Of a stretch of DNA of 64,000 nt, positions 47,927 through 58,196 are shown in pieces. Positions within the stretch are counted from its first letter, which is position 1. Each line of letters opens with the position of its first letter. The DNA is taken from NCBI RefSeq assembly GCF_036014015.1, contig NZ_CP107905.1:8556001-8620000 (forward strand), in the 5' to 3' direction. The translations under genes were made by a program, and so were the position numbers. Source of the stretch: Streptomyces sp. NBC_00457. GTDB taxonomy: Bacteria; Actinomycetota; Actinomycetes; Streptomycetales; Streptomycetaceae. The notes under the pieces are model-generated. The model searched no databases. It was not told the origin of the DNA and worked only from the letters and a program-made list of their open reading frames with translations.

Positions 47927-49465
47927 TCAAGCGTACGAGACCTCGGCCGCCGTCCGGCTCTTGTGGATCCGGTAGGCCACACCGACCACGAGGGTCACCC
48001 CGAGGAACAGCACCGTGAACCACTGGAAGTACCAGTGCCCGCCCGCCGGGTCGTACACCGCGGCCCGTGGCCAGGCCAGGTTGACCGTCATGAACAGGCC
48101 GTAGAGCAGGGCGAGCGCGTTGACCGGGATGCCCCAGCGGCCCAGGGAGAACAGGGGGCGGCCCTGTTCGTCGGTGCCGCCGGTCGGGAAGTCGCCGCGC
48201 AGGCGGCGGACGAGCATGGGGCCGGTGACCATGGCGTAGGCGAGGTAGAGCATCACGATGCAGGTGGTGCCGATGGCCAGGAACGCCTCCGGGGAGCCGA
48301 AGTTGAGCAGCAGCAGGGCGGCCGCGAGGACGCCGACCACCAGGGCGGGCGCCACGGGCATGCCGGTGCGTGGGTTGACCTTCGCGAGGCGACCGGCGAA
48401 GGGCAGCTGGCCGTCGCGGGCCATGGAGAACAGCATGCGGGAGGCCGACGTCTGGATGGCCAGGGTCGCCACGGTGATCGCCACCACCACGTCGGCGAGC
48501 AGGGCCCGCCCGACGCCGTCGCCGAGGCTGCTGGTGAGGACGTAGCTCAAGCCCTCGACCCCGAGGCGGCCGTCGGTGAGGCTGGGCGCGGCCAGCAGAC
48601 CGCCGAGGATGATCAGGCCGCCGAGCAGGCCGGCCGAGGCGAGCGCGGTGAGGATGGTGCGGGGTGCGGTGCGCCGGGGCTGGCGTGTCTCCTCGCTCAT
48701 CTCGCCCGCGCTGTCGAACCCGATCATCACGTACGCCGCCGTGAACGAGCCCACCAGCAGCGCCCCCACCAGACCCGACTCGGCCGCGGTCCCGGTCTCG
48801 AAGGTGATGCCGGGGGAGCGCTCGGAGTGGGTGAACAGCAGGACGACAATGAGGACGGCGCCGATGATCTCTGCGGTGACGCCGACGCGGTTGACCAGGG
48901 ACAGCACACGGTTGTCGAGGGCGTTCACGAAGGTCGTCAGGGCCAGCAGGAGTACACCGAAGAGCGCCGCGTTGGCCGCGCCGCTCGCCGAGGTGGGTGC
49001 CGGGTCGTCGCCGATGAGCTGGAAGCCGGACCAGATGGCGGGCAGGACCACCTGCAGGGCGAGCGCCGCCGCCGCGACCACCACGATCTGCCCGATCACC
49101 ATGATCCAGCCGGCGAACCAGCCGAAGGTGAGGTTCGACAGACGCGACGACCACTGATAGATCGCGCCCGAGATCGGATAGCGCGCCGCCAGCTCCGCGA
49201 AGCAGGCGGCCACCAGCAGCTGCCCGATCAGCACCGCCGGCCAGGCCCAGAAGAAGACGGGGCCGCCGAACGCGTACCCGAACGCGAAGAACTGGAAGAC
49301 GGTCGTCAGTACGGAGATGAAGGAGAACCCGGCCGCGAACGAGGCGTACTCGCCCAGGCTGCGGTGCAACTCCTGGCGATAGCCGAACGCGGCGAGGCCG
49401 CGGTCGTCGGAGGACTCCGGGGGATCGGAACGTACGTCGGAGGGGGTTCCTGAGGGGGAGGCCAC
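47927..49465 (-). CDS. APC-superfamily amino acid/amine permease, possible guanidine or urea importer
   Basis: The 512-residue protein has about twelve membrane helices (first near residue 38, SLGEYASFAAGFSFISVLTT) and the amino acid permease pattern AELAARYPISGAIYQWSSRL. Permeases of this type are recurrent neighbours of carboxylase/DUF1989 gene sets. GTG at 49465 was chosen for the family N-terminus. A palindrome at 49500-49521, nearly identical to that before the DUF1989 operon, lies 35 bases upstream, which ties it to the TetR regulon. Its substrate is inferred from that link only. Confidence 0.88.
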   Translation of the reverse strand: MASPSGTPSDVRSDPPESSDDRGLAAFGYRQELHRSLGEYASFAAGFSFISVLTTVFQFFAFGYAFGGPVFFWAWPAVLIGQLLVAACFAELAARYPISGAIYQWSSRLSNLTFGWFAGWIMVIGQIVVVAAAALALQVVLPAIWSGFQLIGDDPAPTSASGAANAALFGVLLLALTTFVNALDNRVLSLVNRVGVTAEIIGAVLIVVLLFTHSERSPGITFETGTAAESGLVGALLVGSFTAAYVMIGFDSAGEMSEETRQPRRTAPRTILTALASAGLLGGLIILGGLLAAPSLTDGRLGVEGLSYVLTSSLGDGVGRALLADVVVAITVATLAIQTSASRMLFSMARDGQLPFAGRLAKVNPRTGMPVAPALVVGVLAAALLLLNFGSPEAFLAIGTTCIVMLYLAYAMVTGPMLVRRLRGDFPTGGTDEQGRPLFSLGRWGIPVNALALLYGLFMTVNLAWPRAAVYDPAGGHWYFQWFTVLFLGVTLVVGVAYRIHKSRTAAEVSYA

Positions 49466-49499
49466 GGCGGCACCTGCCTTCGGCGGGGAAGGGGCGGGA

Positions 49500-49521
49500 G
49501 TTCCTGTCGGGTGACAGAAAT
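49500..49521. promoter_or_regulatory. Second candidate TetR operator, before the APC permease
   Basis: Half-sites gttcctgtcg and tgacagaaat with centre gg match the perfect palindrome at 41209-41230 at 17 of 20 half-site positions. It lies between the leftward permease gene and the rightward padR gene, much nearer to the permease. Confidence 0.65.
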
Positions 49522-49604
49522 TAGGGAGTGCCTGTTTCGGGTGCGTCACGTCGGCATGTCCACGACGAGCCCACTTGCTCACGCCCTTGCCTGCTGCGCA
49601 AAAT

Positions 49605-49654
49605 CGCGATACATCGTGTGTGTTGCGGTCTTCGTCGGGTCGCGATATGTTCGG
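49605..49654. promoter_or_regulatory. Candidate PadR operator region
   Basis: CGCGAT-ac-ATCGTG at 49605-49618 is a near-perfect inverted repeat, and TCGCGATA recurs at 49640-49647. Both lie upstream of padR, consistent with autoregulation. The role is inferred. Confidence 0.4.
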
Positions 49655-49684
49655 CCACGGATATTCGGAAGCGAGGTGGTCACC

Positions 49685-50305
49685 ATGGCGAGGAAGCGCC
49701 GCAAGCTCAGCAACCCGTTGGCGCTCGCCGTGATGACGACCCTCTGGCAGAAGCCGATGCATCCGTACGAGATCGCCCAGACCCTGCGCAGCCAGGGCAA
49801 GGACGCCAGTACGAAGACCAACTACGGCTCGCTCTACACCGTCGTGCAGAACCTCGAGAGGCACGGTTTCGTCGAGGTGACCGGTGTGGAACGCCAGGGC
49901 AACCGCCCCGAGCGCACGGTCTACGGGCTCACCGATGCCGGGCGCGAGGAGATGGCCGAGTGGCTGTCCGACCTGCTCGCCATCCCGGCGAAGGAGTACC
50001 CGATCTTCGAGACGGCGCTCTCGCTGATGGCGGCACTGCCTCCCGACGAGGTGGTGCGGCTCCTGGAGATGCGACTGAGCTCGCTGGAGGTGCAGGTGGC
50101 CAGTGGCCGGGGCGCGCTCGAGAAGCTCTACGAGACGCTGCCGAGGCTGTTCCTCGTCGAGGTCGAGTACCAACTGCACATGGTCGAGGCGCAGGCCGAG
50201 TGGGTCCGCGGCTTCCTCGACGAGATCCGGAAGGGCTCGCTGCCCGGAACCGAAGAGTGGCGGCACTACCACGAAACGGGGGAGTGGCCACCGGAGTTGA
50301 CGTAA
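49685..50305 (+). CDS. PadR-family transcriptional regulator
   Basis: The 206-residue regulator has the PadR winged helix (about 10-85: NPLALAVMTTLWQKPMHPYE, YGSLYTVVQNLERHGFVEV) and a C-terminal helical dimerisation domain with a coiled coil (about 125-185). ATG at 49685 (MARKRRKLSN). PadR proteins commonly repress a neighbouring drug exporter; here an ABC-2 exporter follows after 199 bases, so that is the likely target. Confidence 0.9.
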   Translation: MARKRRKLSNPLALAVMTTLWQKPMHPYEIAQTLRSQGKDASTKTNYGSLYTVVQNLERHGFVEVTGVERQGNRPERTVYGLTDAGREEMAEWLSDLLAIPAKEYPIFETALSLMAALPPDEVVRLLEMRLSSLEVQVASGRGALEKLYETLPRLFLVEVEYQLHMVEAQAEWVRGFLDEIRKGSLPGTEEWRHYHETGEWPPELT

Positions 50306-50321
50306 GGACGTAACGAAAAAG

Positions 50322-50359
50322 GACCCCGGCCGGGCTGTTGCAGCAGCCCCGCCAGGGTC
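50322..50359 (+). terminator. Hairpin after padR
   Basis: A stepped stem (GACCC/GGGTC, GGC/GCC, GGGCT/AGCCC) around a short loop follows the padR stop by about 16 bases and is preceded by an A-run (aaaaa). Confidence 0.65.
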
Positions 50360-50457
50360 ACGAACCCCGAACCGACTCCGCCGTGGGGCGCAGCCAGGCC
50401 ATCGAGGTGCGGCACACCCAGGATAGCCCGGCGCTCTTCACGCGGATCAGTCGTCAG

Positions 50458-50471
50458 TCCGCGTTCGCGGA
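50458..50471. promoter_or_regulatory. Palindrome upstream of the ABC exporter genes
   Basis: TCCGCG-tt-CGCGGA is a perfect inverted repeat 33 bases before the ATPase start, with a further CGCGGA at 50441-50446. It is a possible operator for the PadR regulator, although it differs from the site before padR. Confidence 0.35.
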
Positions 50472-50504
50472 TTCCCGTACATCCGCTCATTCAGGAGAGC
50501 TGTC

Positions 50505-51520
<1,016 letters not shown>

Positions 51521-51524
<4 letters not shown>

Positions 51525-52297
51525 GCACCTCCGTCTCCCACACCTGGTACATGACCCAGCGCCAGCTGATGGTGTTCGCCCGCCAGCCCGCGTACGCGAT
51601 CATCACGCTCATCCAGCCGGTGATCTGGCTGTTCCTGTTCGGCGGCCTCTTCAAGAAGGTCGTGGAACTGGGCGGCTTCGGCACCACCTCGTACCTCGAC
51701 TACCTGGTGCCCGGCGTGGTCGTGATGAGCGCGCTCGGCTCCAACCTGTGGGCGGGCATGGGCACGCTGGAGGAGATACAGCGGGGCACGCTCGACCGCT
51801 TTCTGACCACGCCGGTCAGCCGGGCCGCGCTGATGAACGGCAACGTCGTCAACAACGGACTCGTGACCGCCCTGCAGTCGGTCATCATCGTGCTGCTCGG
51901 CCTGCTGGGCGGCGCCGACTACCCGGGCGGCGTCGGCGGCATCGCCGTCCTGGTCCTCGCCTCCGTGCTGCTGGGCACGGTCTTCGGGGCGCTGTCCAAC
52001 GCGCTCGGCATGCTGGTGCGGGAGCGGGAGTCGATCATCGGCATCAACACCTTCCTGCTGCTGCCGCTGACCTTCCTGTCCAGCGCCTTCATGGCGCCGT
52101 CCCAGATGCCGGCGTGGATGCGTCACATCGCCGACTTCAATCCGCTCAACTGGGCCATGGTCGCGGGCCGTTCGGCCCTGTCCGACCATCCCGACTGGGG
52201 CGATGTACTCAGCCGCGGCGGCGCGCTGCTGGCCCTGGCGGTCGCGGCGGTGTGGCTGTCGATCCGGACGTTCCGGTCCTACCAGCGGTCGGTCTGA
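51521..52297 (+). CDS. ABC-2 exporter permease (DrrB type)
   Basis: The 258-residue permease has six hydrophobic helices. The N-terminal cytoplasmic part reads TWYMTQRQLMVFARQPAYAI, and the ABC-2 region includes LTFLSSAFMAPSQMPAWMRH and FNPLNWAMVAGR. It forms the membrane part of the exporter with the upstream ATPase, to which it is translationally coupled (ATGA). A strong terminator follows. Confidence 0.92.
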
Positions 52298-52336
52298 GAC
52301 CAGTATCAGTTATCAGTCGGTCCGAGACCGCGAAAA

Positions 52337-52365
52337 GCGGCCCGCGCATTCAACGCGCGGGCCGC
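52337..52365. terminator. Bidirectional terminator between exporter and reductase genes
   Basis: A perfect 11-bp stem (GCGGCCCGCGC with GCGCGGGCCGC, loop attcaac), preceded by gaaaa, lies between convergent genes. Confidence 0.88.
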
Positions 52366-52383
52366 CCTGGTCCGTGTCCGTTG

Positions 52384-53229
52384 TCACGCGGCCGGCGCCG
52401 CACCCTCTTGCTCCGCCTCGATGCGCGCGTTCCACTCCCGCTTGGCCGCCTGCCAGCCGTCCTCGTTGTGACCGAGCCGCCAGTAGCCGGAGATCGAAAG
52501 GTCCTCGCGCGGGATCTGCCGCTCGACCCGCAGCAGGGCGCGCAGCTCCTTCACGAAGGCCGCCTCGCCGTGCACGAACGCGCACACCCGGCCCTCCGGG
52601 AACTCCAGTGCCCGTACGGCCTCCACCAGTGCCTCGCCGATGGGCCTGTCCCCGCGGTGCAGCCAGACGATCTCCACGTCGGAGTCGACCTTCTGCTCCT
52701 CCTCGGGGCCGGAGACCTCGACGAAGGCGAAGGTCCTGGCGCCGGCGGGCAGTTCCTCAAGGGAGCGGGCGATGGCAGGCAGCGCGCTCTCGTCACCGGC
52801 GAGCAGATGCCAGTCGGCGCCCGCGTCGGGTGCGTAGGCGCCACCGGGACCCATGAACCGGACGGTCTCACCGGGCTGCACCCGCATCGCCCAGGGCCCG
52901 GCCAGCCCTTCGTCGCCGTGGATGACGAAGTCCAGCGTCAGCTCGCGGTGCTCCGCGTCCCAGTGCCGCACGGTGTACGTCCGCGTCACCGGCCACTGCT
53001 CGCGGGGGAACTCGGCCCGGATCCGCTCCAGGTCGAAGGGCTCCGGGTAGGTCGCGCCGCCGGTCGGGAACAGGAGTTTCACATAGTGGTCGGTGCAGGT
53101 GTCCGCCGCGAAGTCGGCGAGCCCGTCGCCGCCGAGAACGACGCGCTGCATATGGGGGGTCAGCCGTTCGGTACGCACGACCTGTGCGGCGTGGGGCTTC
53201 CGCGGCTGGCGGGCCGGACGTTCTGCCAT
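52384..53229 (-). CDS. Siderophore-interacting protein (FAD-dependent ferric-siderophore reductase)
   Basis: The 281-residue SIP-family flavoprotein reduces and so releases iron from ferric siderophores in the cytoplasm. It shows the FAD-binding motif VTRTYTVRHWD, LDFVIHGDEGLAGPWA and the NAD(P)H-type end WRLGHNEDGW. ATG at 53229. The promoter region holds a perfect iron-box palindrome, so expression should rise under iron limitation. Confidence 0.92.
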   Translation of the reverse strand: MAERPARQPRKPHAAQVVRTERLTPHMQRVVLGGDGLADFAADTCTDHYVKLLFPTGGATYPEPFDLERIRAEFPREQWPVTRTYTVRHWDAEHRELTLDFVIHGDEGLAGPWAMRVQPGETVRFMGPGGAYAPDAGADWHLLAGDESALPAIARSLEELPAGARTFAFVEVSGPEEEQKVDSDVEIVWLHRGDRPIGEALVEAVRALEFPEGRVCAFVHGEAAFVKELRALLRVERQIPREDLSISGYWRLGHNEDGWQAAKREWNARIEAEQEGAAPAA

Positions 53230-53247
53230 GACGGCCTCCCTGTTCCC

Positions 53248-53270
53248 TTAGCTTAGGTTTACCTAAGTTA
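53248..53270. promoter_or_regulatory. DmdR/IdeR-type iron box
   Basis: The core CTTAGGT-tt-ACCTAAG (53252-53267) is a perfect palindrome flanked by TTAG and TTA. It matches the consensus for DtxR-family iron repressors (TTAGGTTAGGCTAACCTAA type) and lies about 20 bases upstream of the siderophore-interacting protein gene. Confidence 0.88.
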
Positions 53271-53355
53271 GCACTTCCCCCCAGTTAACACCTCGCGCGT
53301 GAACAATTCTTGGGTGCTTCACGCCGATATGGCACACATCACACGACGGTGCCTG

Positions 53356-54276
53356 TCATGTATCAAGTGTCGTCAACAGCCGCTTCAGCGATCCGCCCAG
53401 ACCCCAGCGGGCCGCGAGCTTCTCCAGTGCCGCCGGGTCGCGCGGCGTCTTCGGCAGGGTCGTGTCCACGTCCGGCAACGGGACGTCGTCCGCGACCTTC
53501 ACGACCGTCGGCGCCACCGCGACGTACGGCCGCGACTCGTCGAGCCGTTTGCGCTGGGACGGGGTGAGCTTCGCCTTCGGGTCGTCGACCGCGGCCATGA
53601 TCCCGGCCAGGTCCCCGAACTCGGTGAGCAGCTTGGCGGCTGTCTTCTCGCCGATGCCGGGCACGCCGGGCAGGCCGTCGCTCGGGTCCCCGCGCAGCGT
53701 CGCCAGATCCGCGTACCCCCTCCCGTCGACGCCATACTTTTCCCGCAGCCACGCCTCGTCGGTGAGCTGGAGAGAGGCGACGCCCTTGAGGGGATACAGC
53801 ACCCGCACCCCGCGCGCGTCGTCCACCAGCTGGTACAGATCGCGGTCGCCGGTGACGATGTCGACCGGGCCGGTGGCGCGGGCGGTGAACGTGCCGATCA
53901 CGTCGTCCGCCTCGTACCCCTCGACGCCCACGCGCGCGATGCCCAGCGCGTCCAGGACGTCCTCGATGACCGGCACCTGTGGCGAGAGCGTGTCGGGCAC
54001 GACCTCCTCGTCGGGGCCGACCTCACGCTCCTCGGCCACCCGGTGGGCCTTGTACGAGGGGATCAGGTCGACCCGCCACTGCGGCCGCCAGTCGGCGTCC
54101 ATGCAGGCCACCAGGGCGTCCGGACGGTGGTCCTTGACCAGGCGGTCGATGAACTCCAGCAGTCCGCGCACGGCGTTCACCGGCGTGCCGTCCGGGGCCT
54201 TCACCGAGTCCGGGACGCCGAAATAGGCGCGGAAATAGAGCGAGGCGGTGTCGAGGAGCATCAGTCGTCCCATCAC
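53356..54276 (-). CDS. 5'-3' exonuclease (PolA N-terminal-like)
   Basis: The 306-residue stand-alone homologue of the DNA polymerase I 5'-3' exonuclease domain has the PIN-like N-terminus LMLLDTASLYFRAYFG, metal ligands in GYEADDVIGTF and VTGDRDLYQLV, and an H3TH motif GDPSDGLPGVPGIGEKTAAK. It lacks polymerase parts. It may remove flaps or RNA primers beside PolA. GTG at 54276 or the next ATG at 54273 begins it. A divergent glycine betaine operon follows across 226 bases. Confidence 0.92.
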   Translation of the reverse strand: MMGRLMLLDTASLYFRAYFGVPDSVKAPDGTPVNAVRGLLEFIDRLVKDHRPDALVACMDADWRPQWRVDLIPSYKAHRVAEEREVGPDEEVVPDTLSPQVPVIEDVLDALGIARVGVEGYEADDVIGTFTARATGPVDIVTGDRDLYQLVDDARGVRVLYPLKGVASLQLTDEAWLREKYGVDGRGYADLATLRGDPSDGLPGVPGIGEKTAAKLLTEFGDLAGIMAAVDDPKAKLTPSQRKRLDESRPYVAVAPTVVKVADDVPLPDVDTTLPKTPRDPAALEKLAARWGLGGSLKRLLTTLDT

Positions 54277-54502
54277 GGCTCGCCATCATGCCGTACGGCA
54301 CCGACAATCACCCGGATGCATCACCCGTATGCCCAGCTCATTGAGTTCACGGCGCATAGGTAAAGGCCTTGTGAACTGGACCACTGGGGCGTTTGACCTG
54401 CCATGGCACGGGCAGGCGCCGCCTCGGAGCGAAGCCGGTTGCGCATTTCAACCTTTTTGCGCCGGCGCCGCCCGTTCATGGCCCCCGAGCAGAGAGAAAC
54501 GC

Positions 54503-55591
54503 GTGTCATCAACCCTTGAGGCAGAGCATCTGTACAAGGTGTTCGGCAGACGACCGGACGAAGCAGTCGACCGGCTCCGGCAAGGCGCCGACCGGGACGA
54601 ACTGCGGGCCGACGGCACCACCGCCGCCGTGATCGACGCGTCCTTCACCGTGGAACCCGGACAGATATTCGTTGTGATGGGCCTGTCGGGTTCCGGCAAG
54701 TCCACGTTGCTGCGCATGCTCAACGGGCTCCTGGAGCCGACTGCGGGACAGGTCCGGTTCGACGGACAGGACCTGACCGCTCTCGGCGCCCGGGAACTGC
54801 GTGAGGTCCGCGCGAAGAAGATCAGCATGGTGTTCCAGCACTTCGCGCTGTTCCCGCACCGCAGTGTCCTGGAGAACGCCGGCTACGGCCTCGCCGTACA
54901 GGGAGTGCCCCGCGCCGAGCGGGAGAAGCGCGCCACCGAGGCGCTGGAGATGTGCGGCCTGGCCGGCTGGGAGAAGTCCTGGCCCGACGAGCTGTCCGGC
55001 GGTATGCAGCAGCGTGTGGGCCTGGCCCGCGCCCTGGCCACGGACGCCGATCTGCTGCTGATGGACGAGTCGTTCAGCGCGCTCGACCCCCTGATCCGCC
55101 GCGATATGCAGGACCAGCTCCTGACGCTCCAGCAGCGACTGAAGAAGACCATCGTCTTCATCACCCACGACCTCAACGAGGCCATGCGCCTGGGCGACCG
55201 CATCGCCGTCATGCGCGACGGCAGCATCGTCCAGATCGGCACCGCCGAGGACATCCTCGTGCGCCCCGCCGACGACTACGTCGCCTCCTTCACCAAGGAC
55301 GTCGACCGCTCCCGCGTCCTGACCGCGTCCTCCGTCATGGACACGGAGCTGCGCGGCGACGAGGCCGACTGCCAGTGCGCGACGGCCACGCCCGAGACCC
55401 CGTTCGCCGAACTGTGCGCCATCAGCGCCCGGCTCTCCCACCCCGTCGCCGTGCTCGACAAAAAGGGCAAGCTGGTCGGCGTCGTACCGCGCCAGCGGCT
55501 CGTCGGCTTCCTCGGTGACGAGACCGGGGCCCCCACGCCGTGCGACTCCCCGCGCGACAAGGGCGGAGAGAAGGTGATGGCCGGTGCCTAG
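54503..55591 (+). CDS. proV: Glycine betaine/proline betaine ABC transporter ATP-binding protein
   Basis: The 362-residue ATPase powers osmoprotectant uptake. It has Walker A GLSGSGKST, the inserted pre-Walker region typical of ProV/OpuAA (about 5-45), signature LSGGMQQRVGLARAL, Walker B LLLMDESFSALDP and a switch ITHDLNEAMRLGD. A C-terminal regulatory domain (about 275-345) corresponds to a single degenerate CBS. GTG at 54503 gives VSSTLEAEHL; the preceding site is weak (gcagagag). It overlaps the permease gene by 8 bases. Confidence 0.93.
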   Translation: MSSTLEAEHLYKVFGRRPDEAVDRLRQGADRDELRADGTTAAVIDASFTVEPGQIFVVMGLSGSGKSTLLRMLNGLLEPTAGQVRFDGQDLTALGARELREVRAKKISMVFQHFALFPHRSVLENAGYGLAVQGVPRAEREKRATEALEMCGLAGWEKSWPDELSGGMQQRVGLARALATDADLLLMDESFSALDPLIRRDMQDQLLTLQQRLKKTIVFITHDLNEAMRLGDRIAVMRDGSIVQIGTAEDILVRPADDYVASFTKDVDRSRVLTASSVMDTELRGDEADCQCATATPETPFAELCAISARLSHPVAVLDKKGKLVGVVPRQRLVGFLGDETGAPTPCDSPRDKGGEKVMAGA

Positions 55592-58196
55592 GATCGAGTT
55601 CGGCTCCTGGGTCAACGACGCAGTCGACTGGCTCACCACCCACCTGGGATGGCTCTTCGACTTCCTCGAAGAAGTCTTCCGCGGCGCCTACGAGGGCGTC
55701 GACTCCGTACTGCAGGCGCCCGAGCCGTTGCTGCTCGCGGGCATCTTCGCGGTGATCGCCTTCTGGCTGCGCGGCGCGCTCGCCGGCGTCCTCACCTTCG
55801 CGGGATTCGCCTTCATCATCTCCCTGGAGTTGTGGGAGAACGCGATGATGACGCTGTCGCTCGTCTTCGTCGCCACCGTCATCGCGCTCGTCCTCTCGGT
55901 GCCCGTGGGCATCTGGGCGGCCCGCTCGAACCGGGTCAGCGCGGTCGTACGGCCCGCTCTGGACCTGATGCAGACGCTGCCGGCGATGGTCTACCTCATC
56001 CCGGCGATCCTCTTCTTCGGCAGCGGCGCCGCCGCGGGCATCGTCGCCACGCTGATCTTCGCGCTCGCCCCCGGCGTGCGCATGACCGAGCTGGGGCTCC
56101 GCCAGGTCGACAAGGAACTGGTCGAGGCCGCCGAGGCGTTCGGCACCACCCCGCGCGACACTCTGATGCGCGTCCAGTTCCCGCTGGCGCTGCCCACCGT
56201 CATGGCGGGCGTGAACCAGGTCATCATGCTCGGCCTGTCCATGGCCGCGATCGCCGGCATGGTCGGCGCCGACGGCCTCGGCGGTGACGTGAACGAGGCG
56301 ATCGGCCAGCTCAACGTCGGCCTGGGCGCCGAAGCGGGCATCGCCATCGTGATCCTCGCGATCTACCTCGACCGCATGACCAGCGCGCTGGGCACCCAGG
56401 TCTCGCCGCTCGGCCGCCGGGCCGCCGCCCGGCTGCGTGCCGCGCAGGGCCTGAAGATCTGGTCGTACCGTCCCCGCCCGGCCGTCGCCATGGTCGGCGT
56501 CGTCGTCCTCGCGCTCGTCGCGGGCGGCATGGGCGTCTTCGGCGGCAGCGACAAGACCGAACCGGTCGCCTCCAGCACCAACGTCGGCCAGGGCAAGAAG
56601 CTCAGCATCGGCTACATCCCCTGGGACGAGGGCGTCGCCTCCACCTACCTCTGGAAGGAGGTGCTGGAGCAGCGCGGCTACGAGGTGGAGACCAAGCAGT
56701 TCGAGGCCGGACCGCTCTACACCTCGCTCTCCCAGGGCGACATCGACTTCCAGACAGACTCCTGGCTGCCGGTCACGCACGAGCAGTACTGGAAGAAGTA
56801 CGGCAAGCAGCTCGAAGACCTGGGCTCCTGGTACGGCCCCACCTCCCTCGAGCTGAGCGTGCCCGCCTACATGAAGGGCGTCGACTCCCTCGACGACCTC
56901 AAGGGCAAGGCCGCGGAGTTCGGCGGCAAGATCACCGGCATCGAGTCCAGCGCCGGCATGATGAGCCTGCTCAAGAGCAAGGTTCTCAAGGAGTACGGCC
57001 TCGACAAGGAGTACAAGGTCGTCGACAGCTCCACGCCGGCGATGCTGGCCCAGCTCAAGCGCGCCTACGACAAGCAGGAACCGATCGTCGTCACGCTCTG
57101 GTCGCCGCACTGGGCGTACAGCGACTACAAGCTGAAGAAGCTCGAGGACCCGAAGGGCGCCTGGGGCTCGGGCGACGGCGTGCACACCCTCGCGCGCAAG
57201 GGCTTCACCCAGGAGAACCCGGTCGTCGGCCAGTGGCTGAAGAACTTCAAGCTGACCGAGGAACAGCTCACCAGCCTGGAGTCGGAGATCAACAAGGCCG
57301 GCCAGGGCAAGCAGCAGCAAGCCGTACGCACCTGGCTGAAGTCCAACCCGGGTGTCGTCGACAAGCTGGCCCCGGTGCAGAGCACCGCGAGCCCGGCCGA
57401 GGCGAAGCGTCCCCTGGACGTGGCCTGGTTCCCCTGGGACGAGGACATCGCCGTCACCTACCTGTGGAAGAACGTCCTGGAGCGGCGCGGCTACAAGCTG
57501 AACCTCAAGCAGATGGATGTGGGCCCGGTCTACACCGGCCTGGCCTCCGGCGACCTCGATCTCAACTTCGACGCCTGGCTGCCGTACGCCCAGGCCCAGT
57601 ACTGGGACAAGAGCAAGGACAAACTCCACGACCTGGGCACCTGGTACGAGCCGACGTCACTGGAAGTCTCCGTCCCCTCGTACGTGAAGGGCATCGACTC
57701 CCTTGAAGACCTCAAGGGCAAGGCCGACACCTTCGACGGGAAGATCATAGGGATCGAGCCGGGCACCGGCGAGATGAACCTCCTGAAGACGAAGGTCCTG
57801 CCCGGGTACGGCCTCGACAAGGAGTACGACGTCGTCGACGGCTCCACGCCCGCGATGCTGGCCGAGCTCAAGCGGGCCTACGCCAAGCAGGAGCCGATCG
57901 CCGTCGTCCTGTGGTCGCCGCACTGGGCGTACAGCGAGTACAAGCTGACCAAGCTCGCCGACCCGGAGAAGTACTTCGGCGAGGGCAACACCATCCGCAC
58001 CATCTCCAACCAGGAGTTCCCCGAGCGGTATCCGCAGCTCACGAAGTGGATCAAGAACTTCAAGATGAGCGAGGACGAGCTCGGCACCCTGGAGCAGGAG
58101 ATCAAGGACCGCGGACAGGGCCACGAGGAGGAGGCCGTCGCCGCCTGGCTCAAGGAGCACCCGGACATGGTGGACCGGATGACTCCGGCGGCCTAG
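55584..58196 (+). CDS. Glycine betaine permease fused to two tandem substrate-binding domains
   Basis: The 870-residue polypeptide begins with a ProW/OpuAB permease (membrane helices about 45-330; EAA loop EAAEAFGTTPRDTLMRVQFP). Two OpuAC-type binding domains follow, starting near 341 (SIGYIPWDEGVASTYLWKEV) and 611 (DVAWFPWDEDIAVTYLWKNV). They are clearly homologous, including PTSLE(L/V)SVP, SSTPAML/GSTPAML and VVTLWSPHWAY/VVLWSPHWAY, and keep the aromatic ligand residues. Permease-receptor fusions are known in OpuA; a double receptor is less usual. A strong terminator follows. Confidence 0.93.
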   Translation: MPRIEFGSWVNDAVDWLTTHLGWLFDFLEEVFRGAYEGVDSVLQAPEPLLLAGIFAVIAFWLRGALAGVLTFAGFAFIISLELWENAMMTLSLVFVATVIALVLSVPVGIWAARSNRVSAVVRPALDLMQTLPAMVYLIPAILFFGSGAAAGIVATLIFALAPGVRMTELGLRQVDKELVEAAEAFGTTPRDTLMRVQFPLALPTVMAGVNQVIMLGLSMAAIAGMVGADGLGGDVNEAIGQLNVGLGAEAGIAIVILAIYLDRMTSALGTQVSPLGRRAAARLRAAQGLKIWSYRPRPAVAMVGVVVLALVAGGMGVFGGSDKTEPVASSTNVGQGKKLSIGYIPWDEGVASTYLWKEVLEQRGYEVETKQFEAGPLYTSLSQGDIDFQTDSWLPVTHEQYWKKYGKQLEDLGSWYGPTSLELSVPAYMKGVDSLDDLKGKAAEFGGKITGIESSAGMMSLLKSKVLKEYGLDKEYKVVDSSTPAMLAQLKRAYDKQEPIVVTLWSPHWAYSDYKLKKLEDPKGAWGSGDGVHTLARKGFTQENPVVGQWLKNFKLTEEQLTSLESEINKAGQGKQQQAVRTWLKSNPGVVDKLAPVQSTASPAEAKRPLDVAWFPWDEDIAVTYLWKNVLERRGYKLNLKQMDVGPVYTGLASGDLDLNFDAWLPYAQAQYWDKSKDKLHDLGTWYEPTSLEVSVPSYVKGIDSLEDLKGKADTFDGKIIGIEPGTGEMNLLKTKVLPGYGLDKEYDVVDGSTPAMLAELKRAYAKQEPIAVVLWSPHWAYSEYKLTKLADPEKYFGEGNTIRTISNQEFPERYPQLTKWIKNFKMSEDELGTLEQEIKDRGQGHEEEAVAAWLKEHPDMVDRMTPAA

